From Microthrixaceae bacterium (GTDB lineage Bacteria; Actinomycetota; Acidimicrobiia; Acidimicrobiales; Acidimicrobilacustridaceae), in the NCBI GenBank assembly GCA_947455015.1, contig CANGMY010000018.1:1-14470 (forward strand): a stretch of DNA of 14,470 nucleotides, written 5' to 3'. The position numbers and the translations under genes are program-made. Of the stretch, positions 13,049 to 14,470 are shown one piece after another (the first letter of the stretch is position 1; the number at the start of each line of letters is the position of its first letter). Under the pieces are notes generated by a model. The model did not search any database and was not told where the DNA came from. It worked only from the letters and a program-made list of their open reading frames with translations.

Positions 13049-14155
13049 ATGGAGCGATGTCGTCGGGTTGCGATCACCCTCGAGCAGTGCTGGCACGCCG
13101 TCCCCGGCGGCACGGCCCGCGCCGCCCTTGGGAGCGTTTCTGCTCTTCAGCGCTTCACCGATCTTGAACTTGTCGGGGTGGGTGCACGCCATCGCCAGCC
13201 ACCGGCCCCCTCGTGGGTTCCGTCGATCGAAGTGAAGCAACTGCCTCTCCCTCGTTTGGCGCTTTACGAGTCTTGGCATCGCCTTCGTTGGCCTGATGTC
13301 GAACATGCGACAGGTCGAATCGATGTCATCCATGCAACCGGTATGGCCATGCCGCCTTCGTCTGTGCCGATTGTCGCGACTGTCCACGATCTCGCGTTTC
13401 TGAAAGATCCATCGCAATTCACGCGTCGTGGTGTTTCGTTCTTTCATCGAGCGATCGACCTTGCGCGCCGCGATGCACGAATCGTGGTGTGCCCGTCACA
13501 GGCCACGATCGATGAATGCATTGCTCACGATTTCGAGCCGTCGAAACTGCGACTGGTGCCGTGGGGGATCGATCCTCAACCGGTCGGCCGATCGAAGATC
13601 GATGCAATGCGCGCGCAATTGGGAATCAGTGGTCGGTATGTCTTGTGGGCGGGGACAATCGAACCACGAAAGAATCTTCCAGTGCTTCTTTCCGCGTTTG
13701 AAGGCATTGACGATCGTGACGTCACTCTCGTTTTGGCGGGACCCGAAGGATGGAACGAACAGATCGACGGCCAACTGAGTCGCCTTGGTTCAAGAGTCGC
13801 ACGCGTTGGGTTTGTTGATCCAGAGACGCTTTCAGCGCTGCAAGCCGATGCCGACGTATTTGTTTTTCCGAGTCGTCAAGAAGGCTTCGGCTTGCCCGTG
13901 CTCGAGGCGATGGCGCAAGGAACCGCAGTGATTACGTCATCGGGCACGGCAACTGAAGAGGTCGTGGGCGACTGCGGTGTGGTCGTTGATCCCGCCGATG
14001 CGGAGGCGCTTCGATCGGCGATCAATGGTTTGCTTGGTGACGACGCTGAGCGAGGGCGACTCGGTCAGGCCGGACTCGAGCGAGCAACAACGGTCTTCAC
14101 CTGGGAGAAGACCGCAGTCGCGCTTCAGCAGGCCTATGACGAGGCGATGCTGTGA
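13049..14155 (+). CDS. Glycosyltransferase, GT-B fold, GT4-like (glycosyltransferase group 1)
   Basis: Cytosolic, likely membrane-associated enzyme that transfers a sugar from a nucleotide donor to a growing glycan. From ATG 13049, 368 residues: an N-terminal acceptor domain beginning RRVAITLEQCWHAVPGGTAR (5-24), a TVHDLAFL motif (111-118), then the C-terminal donor domain with AGTIEPRKNLPVLLSAF (201-217; R207 and K208 contact the donor phosphates in the family) and the EX7E motif E278/E286 within RQEGFGLPVLEAMAQGTAVI. An in-frame ATG at 13007 would add 14 residues unlike the family start; 13049 gives the standard N-terminus and has GGAG about 12 bases upstream, a long spacing. Donor and acceptor cannot be told from sequence; fcl next door makes a fucose-containing glycan possible. 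The stop overlaps the next gene (GTGA). Confidence 0.87.
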   Translation: MERCRRVAITLEQCWHAVPGGTARAALGSVSALQRFTDLELVGVGARHRQPPAPSWVPSIEVKQLPLPRLALYESWHRLRWPDVEHATGRIDVIHATGMAMPPSSVPIVATVHDLAFLKDPSQFTRRGVSFFHRAIDLARRDARIVVCPSQATIDECIAHDFEPSKLRLVPWGIDPQPVGRSKIDAMRAQLGISGRYVLWAGTIEPRKNLPVLLSAFEGIDDRDVTLVLAGPEGWNEQIDGQLSRLGSRVARVGFVDPETLSALQADADVFVFPSRQEGFGLPVLEAMAQGTAVITSSGTATEEVVGDCGVVVDPADAEALRSAINGLLGDDAERGRLGQAGLERATTVFTWEKTAVALQQAYDEAML

Positions 14156-14470
14156 CGAACGCACGAGGTCGCCGAATTGGAGTGAACCTGTTGTGGCTGG
14201 TGCCAGGCGAAGTTGGCGGCAGCGAGGAATACACGGTTCGACTTTTGGCTGCTCTTAAAGAGTTCGGGTCTGATGACGTTGAGATCGTGCTCTATGCCAA
14301 TGGTCGATTCGGTGAGGCGTATCCAGAATTGGCTTCGTGGTATCCAACGAGAGTTGCTCCTGTATCTGGATCATCTCGTGGGCTTCGAGTGGTGCTCGAA
14401 TCGACATGGCTCGCGATGCGATCACGTCTCGATGGATGCGTTCTCGTTCACCATGCCGGCGGAACAATGC
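14152..14470 (+). CDS. Second glycosyltransferase (GT-B/GT4-like), N-terminal part, cut by window edge
   Basis: The frame is open from GTG 14152 to the right edge, giving about 106 residues. The start shares bases with the preceding stop (GTGA), with GAGG at 14141-14144 seven bases upstream: the same coupling as in fetA-fetB. The N-terminus reads RRIGVNLLWLVPGEVGGSEEYTVRLLAAL (7-35), a beta strand followed by a GGSEEY segment typical of the first domain of GT4-like transferases. It continues with VEIVLYANG and ends near VLVHHAGGTM. The catalytic C-terminal domain is not in the window, so the class is likely but the sugar specificity is unknown. It forms an operon with the upstream transferase. 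Confidence 0.72.
   Translation, partial: MTNARGRRIGVNLLWLVPGEVGGSEEYTVRLLAALKEFGSDDVEIVLYANGRFGEAYPELASWYPTRVAPVSGSSRGLRVVLESTWLAMRSRLDGCVLVHHAGGTM

Noticed and set aside
13007..13049. Earlier ATG start (13007) for the first glycosyltransferase
   Set aside because: The extra 14 residues (MPGESSPPWETGSP) do not resemble the family N-terminus, which begins just after ATG 13049.
12408..13235. Plus-strand open frame of 275 residues
   Set aside because: It runs antisense through fcl and overlaps the start of the glycosyltransferase in another frame; its sequence is compositionally odd and matches nothing recognisable.

Overview
The window looks like a stretch of ordinary, tightly packed chromosome from a high-GC actinobacterium. 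An Acidimicrobiia-like lineage is my best guess, but that is inference. The basis is GC of roughly 60%, a B12-dependent methylmalonyl-CoA mutase, an actinobacterial-type acyl-CoA carboxylase alpha chain, an LpdA-like flavoprotein, a DapB-like dehydrogenase, an LCP wall ligase, many GTG starts and several apparently leaderless promoters. I found no tRNA, rRNA, CRISPR array, insertion sequence, prophage or origin. No gap between genes exceeds about 100 bases.

Layout. (1) 1-1658, minus: methylmalonyl-CoA mutase large subunit, running off the left edge. (2) 1704-6264, plus: fetA-fetB (a two-gene ABC-type exporter, overlapping GTGA), an LpdA-like flavoprotein with an overlapping RDD membrane protein, then a DapB-like oxidoreductase. 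(3) 6272-8038, minus: biotin carboxylase/BCCP alpha chain of an acyl-CoA carboxylase. It is divergent, almost start to start, from birA (8044 or 8056 to 8856, plus), whose product biotinylates this kind of protein. (4) 8864-10713, minus: pabB then a PabC-like aminotransferase-fold lyase (ATGA overlap), the chorismate to p-aminobenzoate branch of folate synthesis. (5) 10796-11974, plus: LytR-CpsA-Psr (LCP) protein. (6) 11979-12956, minus: GDP-L-fucose synthase. It is divergent from two coupled glycosyltransferase genes (13049-14155 and 14152 to the right edge), which looks like the start of a polysaccharide cluster and suits the neighbouring LCP ligase.

Functional threads. The mutase, carboxylase alpha chain and biotin ligase can act together in propionyl-CoA to methylmalonyl-CoA to succinyl-CoA, but they sit in separate transcription units and no carboxylase beta subunit or epimerase is in view. 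FetAB plus the flavoprotein hints at metal or redox homeostasis. LCP, fcl and the glycosyltransferases point to cell-surface glycan assembly.

The most interesting signals are regulatory rather than new genes. A TANNNT box, mostly TAGNNT, lies 6-9 nt before the start codon of six genes, suggesting leaderless mRNAs. Three GTTCAC hexamers, helically phased at 10-11 bp (read on minus) and resembling an actinobacterial PHO box, lie between fetB and lpdA. A perfect 10-bp palindrome abuts the LCP -10 box. All three convergent gene pairs are separated by only 4-7 bp. I did not find a convincing undescribed system.
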